Assembly (NCBI GenBank): GCA_021397845.1 | Contig: CM038045.1 | Coordinates: forward strand, 123,548,496 to 123,612,495 | Source: Areca catechu | Taxonomy: Eukaryota; Streptophyta; Magnoliopsida; Arecales; Arecaceae | Reading direction: 5' to 3' | DNA length: 64,000 nucleotides | Shown: positions 22,656-35,929 of the stretch, in pieces | How positions within the stretch are numbered: position 1 is the stretch's first letter | Layout: each line of letters starts with the position of its first letter | Notes under the pieces: generated by a model | What the model saw: only the letters and a program-made list of their open reading frames with translations | The model's database searches: none | What the model was told of the DNA's origin: nothing | Program-made: the position numbers and the translations under genes

Positions 22656-23738
22656 CTGCCATTATCATAGAATTCTCAAAGTCAAACAACGTACCCGAGG
22701 TTATTAGTAATGGTTAGAATTGTAAGTAGATGAAAGTTAAAACAAATCAAAAGCAGCTTAAAATAAATGCAAGTCATGAATGCTGTCAGAGTTTATATCT
22801 GAATTCTAACACCTTTCAAGCTATTTTTCCACTCCTTTTCTTTCAAATGCTTGTTTAAGAAGCCTCAAATCCAAGATATGCCATAACTGTTTCTGCATTG
22901 CAATTTTTTTTTCAACTGCTGGTATAAAGAAGCTTCAAATCCATGATCTACCATACTCAAATGATACCGAGCATACTATAGCATACCAGATAAAAAGCAC
23001 TACGAAACTCAAGTTTGGGTCAATAAAGCCCCCCCCCCCCCCATGCTGTATCGGGGTGTACTTGCCAAGGCGTCTCAACTAGGACTCTTCAAACTAAGTA
23101 AGCTGACACCCATGGGATACCTAATTGCAGCCTGTTTCAACAAAAAAAAAGTCTAAAATGATCCAAAAAAATCAGTAAAATAGATCATATCACACCCCAA
23201 AATACTATAGCAGGCACTAGTCTTAAATAAAGTACAGCATTTCATTCTAGACTCCAGCATAAAGGAAGATAGGAACAAAAGAAACCAGGAAATGCTTTCA
23301 ATAGATGGAGCATCTGAAGCAAAAGAAAAATAGCATCAAAGAACACAATTTAAATAAAAGAAATTAACCAGTAATTAGAAACAGTTGCTCGAACATTGCC
23401 AACTCTTATTCCCTTGCCTTTCTTTCACTTCAAAATTGCAATAGCTGATCTAAGCACATTAACAAATATCGCAGTTATACTTCAGCAGTCCACAATTTCC
23501 TTCACAACAAGGCAAACCTGCATTATCAGAAAATAAGAAACTTCAGATGAATCAGGGGAGCATGTCAAGGAAAATTACTTAGGTCTAGCAATCTAAAGTT
23601 AAAGTCAATTGAATAAACCAAGGACCCAAGTAGCAGCCAACATGATCTGTATTGATCATACCAAATAATTTAGTGAAGAACCCACATTTATGAGCTCCAT
23701 ATAGGATTTTGGGTGAACAAAATTAAATCAAGGGCTAC

Positions 23739-23796
23739 CACTTGGTATCAAGCAATACCAAGCCTTGCTAACCAGCATATGATGGTATTGTGCGAC
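23739..23796 (-). pseudogene. 58-nt exon-like segment of module B, copy 1
   Basis: On the - strand, tgttacag precedes GTCGCACAATACC and the segment ends CCAAGTG before gtagcc. It encodes VAQYHHMLVSKAWYCLIPS plus one base. Copies with the same length lie at 28769-28826, 35742-35799, 44685-44742, 53047-53104 and 61442-61499. All remain open. An 8-bp inverted repeat (cttggtat...ataccaag, 6-nt loop) lies inside. Exon status is inferred from splice-like borders and composition; the family is unknown. Confidence 0.4.
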
Positions 23797-23926
23797 CTGT
23801 AACAAAATATAAGCAGCATCAATTAAAAATAAATAGATGTCATTAGCCGAAAATATATAAAAAATAAATGAAACAGAAGAATTCAAGTATATGAAATACC
23901 AAACCTGTGCAATTATATTTCATTAT

Positions 23927-26900
23927 GACAGTGAATGTAATCTCACACTTGAGCATTACGGTAACAAGAGGAAAATACCAAATTTGTCAATCCACTCCTG
24001 CTTACAAACAATGCACAATCAATAGGCTGCCTATCATCATTGCCACACAAGTAATATATAACTTACGAAATATTGAGGGCCGCCAACAATATAACCATAA
24101 CACAGAACAGGTGCCTTAACTACAATTGCAAATACATATTTACAAATAATGTAACAGGATAACAAAGCTAATGTTACTTGAGCATTACGGCAACAAGAGC
24201 AAAACAAGACAACGTGTCATTCCACTCATGCCTCCAAGCAATGTTCAATCAACGGAATGTTTGCTGAATCATCTGGGGCTATATTCGAGCATAGCTCAAA
24301 CAATAGGCAGCACATGTTAACAACAACACATGAACCAAAAATAATAATAATTAAAATATAATTGATGTTATACTGAATCTTAACCACAAATAAACAACAT
24401 TAGCAAGGCCAATTATATTTTCAAATATATCAATGGTGACATGAAGCACCATGGTTAAACAAAACAAACATTAGACAAGTTCATACAAGCTTTGATAGAG
24501 AAAAAAATTTCAGCAAGAACAACTACAAACAGCTACAGTTCATACAAGCTGCTTATATAAGATTAAACATCAAGATTTAAACAACCACAATTTAACCAAA
24601 TTAGACAAGTTAAACCAAGTTACACAAAACATTAGACAAGTTCAACCAAATTTTAGTAAGAACAACTACAAACAGCCACGGTTCATACAAGATGCTAAAT
24701 AAGATTAAACATCAAGATTTAAACAGGCACTGTTTAACCAAATTAGACAAGTTCAACAAAATTAGACATGAAACATTAGACAAGTTCAACCAAATTTCAG
24801 CAAGAACAACTACAAACAGCCACAGTTCATACAAGCTGTGTAAATCATATTCAAAACCAAGATATAAACTTTAATAAAAAATTAAAATTAGTCAAAACAG
24901 CCACAGTTCATACACTAGGGCTGCAATAACAACTAGCATAAATAAATATTAACAAAATATGGCTCAGGACAGTGAATGTAATCTCACTTGAGCATCACGG
25001 CAACAAGAGGAAAATACCAAATGTGTAAATCCACTCCTACTTCCAAGCAATGCTCAATCAATAGGCAGCCTATCATCATTGCCATACAAGTAATATATAA
25101 CTTACGAAATATTGAGGGCTGCCAACAATATAACCATAGCACATAACAGCTGCCTTAACTATAATTATAAATACATAGTGTTACAAATAATATAACAGGA
25201 CAGTAAAGCTAATGTCACTTGAGCATCACGGCAACAAAAGCAAAACAAGACAAACGTGTCATTCCATTCATGCCTCCAAGCAATGTTCAATCAATGGAAT
25301 ATTTGCTGAATCATCTGGGCTATAATCGAGCATAGCTCAAATAATAGGCAGCACATGTTAACAACACATGAACCAAAAATAATAATAATTAAAATATAAT
25401 TGACCTTATACTGAGTCCTAACCTCAAATAAACAACATTAACAAGGTCAATTATATTTTCAAATATACCAATGGTGACATGAAGCACCATGGTTAAACAA
25501 AACAAACATTAGACAAGTTCATACAAGCTTTGATAGAGAAAAAAATTTCAACTACAAACAGCCACAGTTCATACAAGCTGCCTACATAAGATTAAGCATC
25601 AAGATTTAAACAGCCACAGTTTAACCAAATTAGACAAGTTAAACCAAATTAGACATGAAACATTAGACAAGTTCAACCAAATTTCAGCAAGAACAACCAC
25701 AAACAGCCACAGTTCATACAAGCTGCCTAAATAAGATTAAACATCAAGATTTAAACAGCCACAGTTTAACCAAATTAGACAAGTTCAACAAAATCAGACA
25801 TGAAACATTAGACAAGTTCAACCAAATTTCAGTAAGAACAACTACAAACAGCCACAGTTCATACAAGCTGCGTAAATCAAATTCAAAATCAATATATAAA
25901 CTTTAATAAAAAATTAAAATCGATCAAAATAGCCACAGTTCATACATTGGGGCTGTCATAACAACTAGCATAAATAAATATTTACAAAATATGGCTCGGG
26001 ACAGTGAATGTAATCTCACTTGAGCATCACGGCAACAAGAGGAAAATACCAAATGTGTAAATCTACTCCTGCTTCCAAGCAATTTTCAATCAATAGGTAG
26101 CCTATCATCATTGCCACACAAGTAATATATAACTTACGAAATATTGAGGGCTGCCAACAATATAATCATAGCACATAACAGCTGCCTTAACTACAATTAC
26201 AAATACATGGTTACAAATAATGTAACAAGACAGCAAAGCTAATGTCACTTGAGCATCACGGCAATAAGAGCAAAACAAGACAAACGTGTCATTCCATTCA
26301 TGCCTCCAAGCAATGTTCAATCAATGGAATGTTTGCTGAATCATCTGGGGCTATATTCGAGCATAGCTCAAACAATAAGCAGCACATGTTAACAACACTC
26401 GAACCAAAAATAATAATAATTAAAATATAATTGATCTTATATTGAGTCGTAACCTCAAATAAACAACATTAACAAGGTCAATTATATTTTCAAATATACC
26501 AATGGAGACATTAAGCACCATGGTCAAACAAAACAAACATTAGACAAGTTCATACAAGCTTTGATAGAGAAAAAAATTTCAGCAAGAGCAACTACAAACA
26601 GCCACAGTTCATACAAGCTGCCTACAAAAGATTAAGCATCAAGATTTAAACAGCCACAGTTTAACCAAATTATAAAAGTTAAACCAAATTAGACATGAAA
26701 CATTAGACAAGTTCAACCAAATTTCAGCAAGAACAACCACAAACAGCCACAGTTCATACAAGCTGCCTAAATAAGATTAAACATCAAGATTTAAACAGCC
26801 ACAGTTTAACCAAATTAGACATGTTCAACCAAATTAGACATGAAACATCATACAAGTTCAACCAAATTTCAACAAGAACAACTACAAACAGCCAAAGTTC

Positions 26901-26969
26901 ATACAAGCTACGTAAATGAGATTCAAAATCAAGATATAAACTTTAATAAAAAATTAAAATTGGTCAAAA
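23927..26969. repeat. Satellite block A-II: three units
   Basis: Anchors are at 24035, 25074 and 26106. The first unit carries the post-B variant ccgccaacaatataaccataacacagaacagg. The last unit closely matches the last unit of block A-I (anchor 20790): their 70-codon - strand ORFs translate identically. The unit at 24035 resembles the one at 16654 (both have gctgcttatataag), so this block copies part of A-I plus B. Confidence 0.93.
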
Positions 26970-27561
26970 GATGTGGAGCCTTAAAAAAAAATCCATGATC
27001 TAAGTAGATGAAAGTTAAAACAAATTAGAAGCAGCATAAAATAAATGGAAGTCATGAATGCTGTCAGAGTTTATATCTGAATTCTAACACCTTTCAAGCT
27101 GTTTTTCCACTCCTTTTCTTTCAAATGCTGGTTTAAAATGCCTCAAATCCATAATATGCTGTAACAGTTTCTGCATTGCAATTTTCTTTTCAACTGCTGG
27201 TATATAGAAGCTTCAAATCCATGATCTACCGTACTCACATGATACAGAGCATACTATACCATACCAGGTAAAAATCTCTACGAAACTCAAGTTTGGGTCA
27301 ATAAAGGCCCCCCCCTGCTGTATCGGGGTGTACTTGCCAAGGCATCTCAACTAGGACTCTTCAAACAAAGTAAACTGACATCCATTGGACACCTAATTGC
27401 AGCCTGTTTCAACCAAAAAAAAAGTCCAAAATGATCCCAAAAAAATCAGTAAAATAGATCATATCACACCCCAAAATACTATAGCAGGCACTAGTCTTAT
27501 ATAAAGTACAGCGTTTCATTCAGTGTAAAGGAAGATAGGAACATGTCAAGAAGGACCTCAC

Positions 27562-27690
27562 CATGAACTGGATTATACCAGTTATATCAAGTAACTGATA
27601 ACAAATCTGACGCATAGACTCTTGCTGGTTATATGGTATTGCATCCCCCAAAACATCATCATTGGTAATAATTTTGTTTTCCATATGCAC
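27562..27690 (-). pseudogene. 129-nt exon-like segment, copy 2 (open)
   Basis: Open through all 43 codons with intact acceptor (gcag/GTG) and donor (ATG/gtgagg). One replacement relative to the other open copies: Asp21 is Asn (IPYNQQES). Because of the deletion downstream, this copy lacks the short VCLVVKEIVDC segment nearby. Family unknown. Confidence 0.5.
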
Positions 27691-28768
27691 CTGCCATTAT
27701 CATAGAATTCTCAAAGTCAAACAACGTACCCGAGGTTATTAGTAATGGTTAGAATTGTAAGTAGATGAAAGTTAAAACAAATCAGAAGCAGCTTAAAATA
27801 AATGCAAGTCATGAATGCTGTCAGAGTTTATATCTGAATTCTAACACCTTTCAAGCTATTTTTCCACTCCTTTTCTTTCAAATGCTTGTTTAAGAAGCCT
27901 CAAATCCAAGATATGACGTAACTGTTTCTGCATTGCAATTTTTTTTTCAACTGCTGGTATAAAGAAGCTTCAAATCCATGATCTACCATACTCAAATGAT
28001 ACCGAGCATACTATAGCATACCAGGTAAAAAGCACTACGAAACTCAAGTTTGGGTCAATAAAGCCCCCCCCCATGCTGTATCGGGGTGTACTTGCCAAGG
28101 CGTCTCAACTAGGACTCTTCAAACTAAGTAAGCTGACACCCATGGGACACCTAATTGCAGCCTGTTTCAACAAAAAAAAAGTCTAAAATGATCCCAAAAA
28201 ATCAGTAAAATAGATCATATCACACCCCAAAATACTATAGCAGGCACTAGTCTTAAATAAAGTACAGCATTTCATTCTAGACTCCAGCATAAAGGAAGAT
28301 AGGAACAAAAGAAACCAGGAAATGCTTTCAATAGATGGAGCATCTGAAGCAAAAGAAAAATAGCATCAAAGAACACAATTTAAATAAAAGAAATTAACCA
28401 GTAATTAGAAATAGTTGCTCGAACATTGCTAACTCTTATTCCCTTGCCTTTCTTTCACTTCAAAATTGCAATAGCTGATCTAAGCACATTAACAAATATC
28501 GCAGTTATACTTCAGCAGTCCACAATTTCCTTCACAACAAGGCAAACCTGCATTATCAGAAAATAAGAAACTTCAGATGAATTAGGGGAGCATGTCAAGG
28601 AAAATTACTTAGGTCTAGCAATCTAAAGTTAAAGTCAATTGAATAAACCAAGGACCCAAGTAGCAGCCAACATGATCTGTACTGATCATACCAAATAATT
28701 TATTAAAGAACCCACATTTATGAGCTCCATTTAGGATTTTGGGTGAACAAAATTAAATCAAGGGCTAC

Positions 28769-28826
28769 CACTTGGTATCAAGCAATACCAAGCCTTGCTG
28801 ACCAGCATATGATGGTATTGTGCGAC
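28769..28826 (-). pseudogene. 58-nt exon-like segment of module B, copy 2
   Basis: Same borders and reading as copy 1 (VAQYHHMLVSKAWYCLIPS). It is adjacent to the B-to-A boundary, upstream on the - strand of the second B sub-unit. Confidence 0.4.
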
Positions 28827-28956
28827 CTGTAACAAAATATAAGCAGCATCAATTAAAAATAAATAGATGTCATTAGCCGAAAATATACAAAAAATAAATG
28901 AAACAGAAGAATTCAAGTATATGAAATACCAAACCTGTGCAATTATATTTCATTAT

Positions 28957-31900
28957 GACAGTGAATGTAATCTCACACTTGAGCATTATGGTAACAAGAG
29001 GAAAATACCAAATTTGTCAATCCACTCCTGCTTACAAGCAATGCACAATCAATAGGCTGCCTATCATCATTGCCACACAAGTAATATATAACTTACGAAA
29101 TATTGAGGGCCGCCAACAATATAACCATAACACAGAACAGGTGCCTTAACTACAATTGCAAATACATATTTACAAATAATGTAACAGGACAACAAAGCTA
29201 ATGTTACTTGAGCATTACGGCAACAAGAGCAAAACAAGACAACGTGTCATTCCACTCATGCCTCCAAGCAATGTTCAATCAATAGAATGTTTGCTGAATT
29301 ATCTGGGGCTATATTCGAGCATAGCTCAAACAATAGGCAGCACATGTTAACAACAACACATGAACCAAAAATAATAATAATTAAACTGTAATTGATCTTA
29401 TACTGAGTCGTAACCTTAAATGGACAACATTAACATGGCCAATTATATTTTCAAATATACCAATGGAGACATGAAGCACCATGGTTAAACAAAACAAATA
29501 TTAGACAAGTTCATACAAGCTTTGATAGACAAAAAAATTTCAGCAAGAATAACTACAAACAGCCACAGGTCATACAAGCTGCCTACATAAGATTAAACAT
29601 CAAGATTTAAACAGCCACAGTTTAACCAAATTAGACAAGTTAAACCAAATTAGAAATGAAACATTAGACAAGTTCAGCCAAATTTCAGCAAGAACAACTA
29701 CAAACAGCCACAGTTAATACAAGCTGCCTAAATAAGATTAAACATCGATATTTAAATAGCCACAATTTAACCAAGTTAGACAAGTTCAACTAAATTAGAC
29801 ATGAAAAATTAGACAAGTTCAACCAATTTTCAGCAAGAACAACTACAAACAGCCAGGGTTCATACAAGCTGCGTAAATCAGATTCAAAATCAAGATATAA
29901 ACTTTAATAAAAAATTAAAATCGATCAAAATAGCCACGGTTCATACACTTGGGCTGCCAAAACAACTAGTATAAATAAATATTTACAAAATTTAGCTCAG
30001 GACAATGAATGTAATCTCACTTGAGCATCATGGCAACAAGAGAGAAATACCAAATGTGTAAATCCACTCCTGCTTCCAAGCAATGCTCAATCAATAGGCT
30101 GCCTATCATCATTGCCACACAAGTAATATATAACTTACGAAATATTGAGCGCTGCCAGCAATATAACCATAGCACATAAAAGCTGCCTTAACTACAATTA
30201 CAAATACATAGTTACAAATAATGTAACAGGATAGCAAAGCTAATGTTACTTGAGCATTACGGCAACAAGAGCAAAACAAGACAAACGTGTCATTCCACTC
30301 ATGCCTCCAAGCAATGTTCAATCAGCAGGATGTTTGCTGAATCATCTGGGGCTATATTCGAGCATAGCTCAAGCAATAGGCAGCACATGTTAACAACACA
30401 CATGAACCAAAAATAATAATAATTAAAATATAATTGACCCTATACTGAGTCGTAACCTCAAATAAACAACATTAACAAGGCCAATTATATTTTCAAATTT
30501 ACCAATGGTGACATGAAGCACCATGGTTAAACAAAACAAACATTAGACAAGTTCATACAAGCTTTGATAGAGAAAAAAATTTCAGCAAGAACAACTACAA
30601 ACAGCCACAGTTCATACAAGCTGCCTACATAAGATTAAACATCAAGATTTAAACAGCCATAGTTTAACCAAATTAGACAAGTTAAACCAAATTAGAAATG
30701 AAACATTAGACAAGTTCAACCAAATTTCAGCAAGAACAACTACAAACAGCCACAGTTAATACAAGCTACCTAAATAAGATTAAACATCAAGATTTAAACA
30801 GCCACAGTTTAACCAAATTAGACAAGTTCAACAAAATTAGACATGAAACATTAGACAAGTTCAACCAAATCTCAGCAAGAACAACTACAAACAGCCACAG
30901 TTCATACAAGCTGCGTAAATAAGATTCAAAATCAATATATAAACTTTAATAAAAAATTAAAATCGGTCAAAACAGCCACAATTCATATACTGGGGCTGCC
31001 ATAACAACTAGCATAAATAAATATTTACAAAATATGGCTCAGGACAGTGAATGTAATCTCACTTGAGCATCACGGCAACAAGAGGAAAATACCAAATGTG
31101 TAAATCCACTCCTGCTTCCAAGCAATGCTCAATCAATAGGCAGCCTATCATCATTGCCATACAAGTAATATATAACTTACGAAATATTAAGGGCTGCCAA
31201 CAATATAACCATAGCACATAACAGCTGCCTTAACTACAATTATAAATACATAGTTACAAATAATGTAACAGGACAGTAAAGCTAATGTCACTTGAGCATC
31301 ACGGCAACAAAAGCAAAACAAGACAAACGTGTCATTATAATGTAACAGGACAGTAAAGCTAATGTCACTTGAGCATCACGGCAACAAAAGCAAAACAAGA
31401 CAAACGTGTCATTCCATTCATGCCTCCAAGCAATGTTCAATCAATGGAATATTTGTTGAATCATCTGGGCTATATTCGAGCATAGCTCAAACAATAGTCA
31501 GCACATGTTAACAACACATGAACCAAAAATAATAATAATTAAAATATAATTGATCTTATACTGAGTCGTAACCTCAAATAAACAACATTAACAAGGCCAA
31601 TTATATGTTCAAATATACCAACGGTGACATGAAGCACCATGGTTAAACAAAACAACATTAGACAAGTTCATACAAGCTTTGATAGATAAAAAAATTTCAA
31701 CTACAAACAGCCACAGTTCATACAAGCTGCCTACATAAGATTAAGCATCACGATTTAAACAGCCATAGTTTAACCAAATTAGACAAGTTAAACCAAATTA
31801 GACATGAAACATTAGACAAGTTCAACCAAATTTCAGCATGAACAACCACAAACAGCCACAGTTCATACAAGCTGCCTAAATAAGATTAAACATCAAGATT

Positions 31901-33118
31901 TAAACAGCCACAGTTTAACCAAATTAGACATGTTCAACAAAATCAGCTATGAAACATTAGACAAGTTCAACCAAATTTCAGTATGAACAACTACAAATAG
32001 CCACAGTTCATACAAGCTGCGTAAATCAAATTCAAAATCAATATATAAACTTTAATAAAAAAATAAAATTGATCAAAATAGCCACAGTTCATACATTGGG
32101 GCTGCCATAACAACTAGCATAAATAAATATTTACAAAATATGGCTCGGGACAGTGAATGTAATCTCACTCGAGCATCACGGCAACAAGAGGAAAATACCA
32201 AATGTGTAAATCTACTCTTGCTTCCAAGCAATGCTCAATCAATAGGTAGCCTATCATCATTGCCACACAAGTATTATATAACTTACGAAATATTGAGGGC
32301 TGCCAACAATATAATCATAGCACATAACAGCTGCCTTAATTACAATTACAAATACATGGTTACAAATAATGTAACAAGACAGCAAAGCTAATGTCACTTG
32401 AGCATCACGACAATACGAGCAAAACAAGACAAACGTGTCATTCCATTCATGCCTCCAAGCAATGTTCAATCAATGGAATGTTTGCTGAATCATCTGGGGC
32501 TATATTCGAGCATAGCTCAAACAATAAGCAGCACATGTTAACAACACTCGAACCAAAAATAATAATAATTAAAATATAATTGATCTTATATTGAGTCGTA
32601 ACCTCAAATAAACAACATTAACAAGGCCAATTATATTTTCAAATATACCAATGGAGACATGAAGCACCATGGTCAAACAAAACAAACATTAGACAAGTTC
32701 ATACAAGCTTTGATAGAGAAAAAAATTTCAGCAAGAGCAACTACAAACAGCCACAGTTCATACAAGCTGCCTACAAAAGATTAAGCATCAAGATTTAAAC
32801 AGCCACAGTTTAACCAAATTATACAAGTTAAACCAAATTAGACATGAAACATTAGACAAGTTCAACCAAATTTCAGCAAAAACAACCACAAACAGCCACA
32901 ATTCATACAAGCTGCCTAAATAAGATTAAACATCAAGATTTAAACAGCCACAGTTTAACCAAATTAGACATGTTCAACCAAATTAGACATGAAACATCAT
33001 ACAAGTTCAACCAAATTTCAACAAGAACAACTACAAACAGCCAAAGTTCATACAAGCTACGTAAATGAGATTCAAAATCAAGATATAAACTTTAATAAAA
33101 AATTAAAATCGGTCAAAA
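28957..33118. repeat. Satellite block A-III: four units, one with a 77-bp duplication
   Basis: Anchors are at 29065, 30107, 31149 and 32255. The 1106-bp spacing after 31149 includes an exact-looking 77-bp tandem duplication (31261-31337 repeated at 31338-31414). The last unit before B is again of the type with gtaacaagacagc and acactcgaacc. Confidence 0.93.
31261..31414. repeat. 77-bp tandem duplication inside one A unit
   Basis: taatgtaacaggacagtaaa starts at 31261 and again at 31338, and the copies agree through gtgtcatt. It is unique to this unit in the window, so it is recent. Confidence 0.92.
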
Positions 33119-33709
33119 GATGTGGAGCCTTAAAAAAAAATCCATGATCTAAGTAGATGAAAGTTAAAACAAATTAGAAGCAGCATAAAATAAATGGAAG
33201 TCATGAATGCTGTCAGAGTTTATATCTGAATTCTAACACCTTTCAAGCTGTTTTTCCACTCCTTTTCTTTCAAATGCTGGTTTAAACTGCCTCAAATCCA
33301 TAATATGCTGTAACAGTTTCTGCATTGCAATTTTCTTTTCAACTGCTGGTATATAGAAGCTTCAAATCCATGATCTACCGTACTCACATGATACAGAGCA
33401 TACTATACCATACCAGGTAAAAATCTCTACGAAACTCAAGTTTGGGTCAATAAAGGCCCCCCCTGCTGTATCGGGGTGTACTTGCCAAGGCGTCTCAACT
33501 AGGACTCTTCAAACTAAGTAAACTGACATCCATTGGACACCTAATTGCAGCCTGTTTCAACCAAAAAAAAAGTCTAAAATGATCCCAAAAAAATCAGTAA
33601 AATAGATCATATCACACCCCAAAATATTATAGCAGGCACTAGTCTTATATAAAGTACAGCGTTTCATTCAGTGTAAAGGAAGATAGGAACATGTCAAGAA
33701 GGACCTCAC

Positions 33710-33838
33710 CATGAACTGGATTATACCAGTTATATCAAGTAACTGATAACAAATCTAACGCATAGACTCTTGCTGGTCATATGGTATTGCATCCCCCAAA
33801 ACATCATCATTGGTAATAATTTTGTTTTCCAAATGCAC
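33710..33838 (-). pseudogene. 129-nt exon-like segment, copy 3a (stop-containing)
   Basis: Same borders as the other copies. The codon after ATG-CGT is TAG instead of CAG, giving a stop in the RQICYQ block, and Met3 is Leu. The same TAG is shared by the first-sub-unit copies at 42673, 51614 and 60244, so these four descend from one mutated copy. Confidence 0.5.
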
Positions 33839-34531
33839 CTGCCATTATCATAGAATTCCCAAAGTCAAACAACGTACCCGAGGTTATTAGTAATGGTTAG
33901 AATTGTAAGTAGATGAAAGTTAAAACAAATCAGAAGCAGCTTAAAATAAATGCAAGTCATGAATGCTGTCAGAGTTTATATCTGAATTCTAACACCTTTC
34001 AAGCTATTTTTCCACTCCTTTTCTTTCAAATGCTTGTTTAAGAAGCCTCAAATCCAAGATATGCCGTAACTGTTTCTGCATTGCAATTTTTTTTTCAACT
34101 GCTGGTATAAAGAAGCTTCAAATCCATGATCTACCATACTCAAATGATACCGAGCATACTATAGCAGGCACTAGTCTTAAATAAAGTATAGCATTTCATT
34201 CTAGACTCCAGCATAAAGGAAGATAGGAACAAAAGAAACCAGGAAATGCTTTCAATAGATGGAGCATCTGAAGCAAAAGAAAAATAGCATCAAAGAACAC
34301 AATTTAAATAAAAGAAATTAACCAGTAATTAGAAACAGTTGCTCGAACATTGCTAACTCTTATTCCCTTGCCTTTCTTTCACTTCAAAATTGCAATAGCT
34401 GATCTAAGCACATTAACAAATATCGCAGTTATACTTCAGCAGTCCACAGTTTCCTTCACAACAAGACAAACCAGCATTATCAGAAAATAAGAAACTTCAG
34501 ATGAATCAGGGGAGTATGTCAAGGACCTCAC

Positions 34532-34660
34532 CATTAACTGGATTATACCAGTTATATCAAGTAACTGATAACAAATCTGACGCATAGACTCTTGCTGGTC
34601 ATATGGTATTGCATCCCCCAAAACATCATCATTGGTAATAATTTTGTTTTCCATATGCAC
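34532..34660 (-). pseudogene. 129-nt exon-like segment, copy 3b (open)
   Basis: Open through 43 codons, ending QLM rather than QFM. The reading continues without a stop through the following ~60 nt into VCLVVKETVDC and a stop at 34436. In this copy the acceptor before that tail reads gctg instead of gcag, so splicing there would fail. The 60-nt gap is also short for a plant intron. Confidence 0.5.
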
Positions 34661-35741
34661 CTGCCATTATCAAAGAATTCCCAAAGTCAAACAACGTACC
34701 CGAGGTTATTAGTAATGGTTAGAATTGTAAGTAGATGAAAGTTAAAACAAATCAGAAGCAGCTTAAAATAAATGCAAGTCATGAATGCTGTCAGAGTTTA
34801 TATCTGAATTCTAACACCTTTCAAGCTATTTTTCCACTCCTTTTCTTTCAAATGCTGGTTTAAGAAGCCTCAAATCCAAGATATGCCGTAACTGTTTCTG
34901 CATTGCAATTTTTTTTTCAACTGCTGGTATAAAGAAGCTTCAAATCCATGATCTACCATACTCAAATGATACCGAGCATGCTATAGCATACCAGGTAAAA
35001 AGCACTACGAAACTCAAGTTTGGGTCAATAAAGCCCCCCCCCCCCATGCTGTATCGGGGTGTACTTGCCAAGGCGTCTCAACTAGGACTCTTCAAACTAA
35101 GTAAGCTGACACCCATGGGACACCTAATTGCAGCCTGTTTCAACAAAAAAAAAGTCTAAAATGATCCCGAAAAATCAGTAAAATAGATCATATCACACCT
35201 CAAAATACTATAGCAAGCACTAGTCTTAAATAAAGTACAGCATTTCATTCTAGACTCCAGCATAAAGGAAGATAGGAACAAAAGAAACCAGGAAATGCTT
35301 TCAATAGATGGAGCATCTGAAGCAAAAGAAAAATAGCATCAAAGAACATAATTTAAATAAAAGAAATTAACCAGTAATTAGAAACAGTTGCTCGAACTTT
35401 GCTAACTCTTATTCCCTTGCCTTTCTTTCACTTCAAAATTGCAATAGCTGATCTAAGCACATTAACAAATATCGCAGTTATACTTCAGCAATTCATAATT
35501 TCCTTCACAACAAGGCAAACCTGCATTATCAGAAAATAAGAAACTTCAGATGAATCAGGGGAGCATGTCAAGGAAAATTACTTAGGTCTAGCAATCTAAA
35601 GTTAAAGTCAATTGAATAAACCAAGGATCCAAGTAGCAGCCAACATGATCTGTACTGATCATAGCAAATAATTTAGTGAAGAACCCACATTTATGAGCTC
35701 CATATAGGATTTTGGGTGAACAAAAGTAAATCAAGGGCTAC

Positions 35742-35799
35742 CACTTGGTATCAAGCAATACCAAGCCTTGCTGACCAGCATGTGATGGTATTGTGCGAC
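35742..35799 (-). pseudogene. 58-nt exon-like segment of module B, copy 3
   Basis: Same borders; HHM is kept by a synonymous change (catcac). Open throughout. Confidence 0.4.
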
Positions 35800-35929
35800 C
35801 TGTAACAAAATATAAGCAGCATCAATTAAAAATAAATAGATGTCTTTAGCCGAAAATATACAAAAAATAAATGAAACAGCAGAATTCAAGTATATGAAAT
35901 ACCAAACCTGTGCAATTATATTTCATTAT

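Larger units (their letters stand above)
21654..23926. repeat. Module B, copy 1 (two sub-units)
   Basis: Module B begins at gatgtggagcc, directly after the A phrase aaaatcggtcaaaa, and ends at ttcattat, directly before gacagtgaatgtaatctcac, where A resumes. The first sub-unit runs to about 22720 and the second from there; both start with (ta)agtagatgaaagttaaaac. Each carries atgctgtcagagtttatatc, a poly(C) tract (7 C near 21992; 14 C at 23029-23042), ctagtctta(a/t)ataaagtacagc and acagttgctcgaacattgc. The - strand has exon-like segments, annotated separately. This copy is 2273 bp. Confidence 0.9.
26970..28956. repeat. Module B, copy 2 (first sub-unit internally deleted)
   Basis: Same two junctions with A as copy 1. 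The first sub-unit lacks the stretch between gaagataggaaca (27530s) and catgtcaag, so it passes almost directly into the exon-like segment. The second sub-unit (from about 27755) is complete. Poly(C) is 9 C at 28064-28072. Total 1987 bp, the shortest of the six. Confidence 0.9.
33119..35929. repeat. Module B, copy 3 (three sub-units)
   Basis: Sub-units start at about 33119, 33905 and 34730. The first is shortened as in copy 2. The second lacks the middle portion with the poly(C) tract: gagcatactatagca passes directly to ggcactagtc near 34163. The third is complete, with 12 C at 35034-35045. Two 129-nt exon-like segments and one 58-nt segment are present. Length 2811 bp. Confidence 0.9.

Noticed and set aside
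21654..23926. Module B as a Helitron or other transposon carrying gene fragments
   Set aside because: No terminal inverted repeats, no target-site duplication, and no TC...CTRR ends with a terminal hairpin at the A/B junctions.
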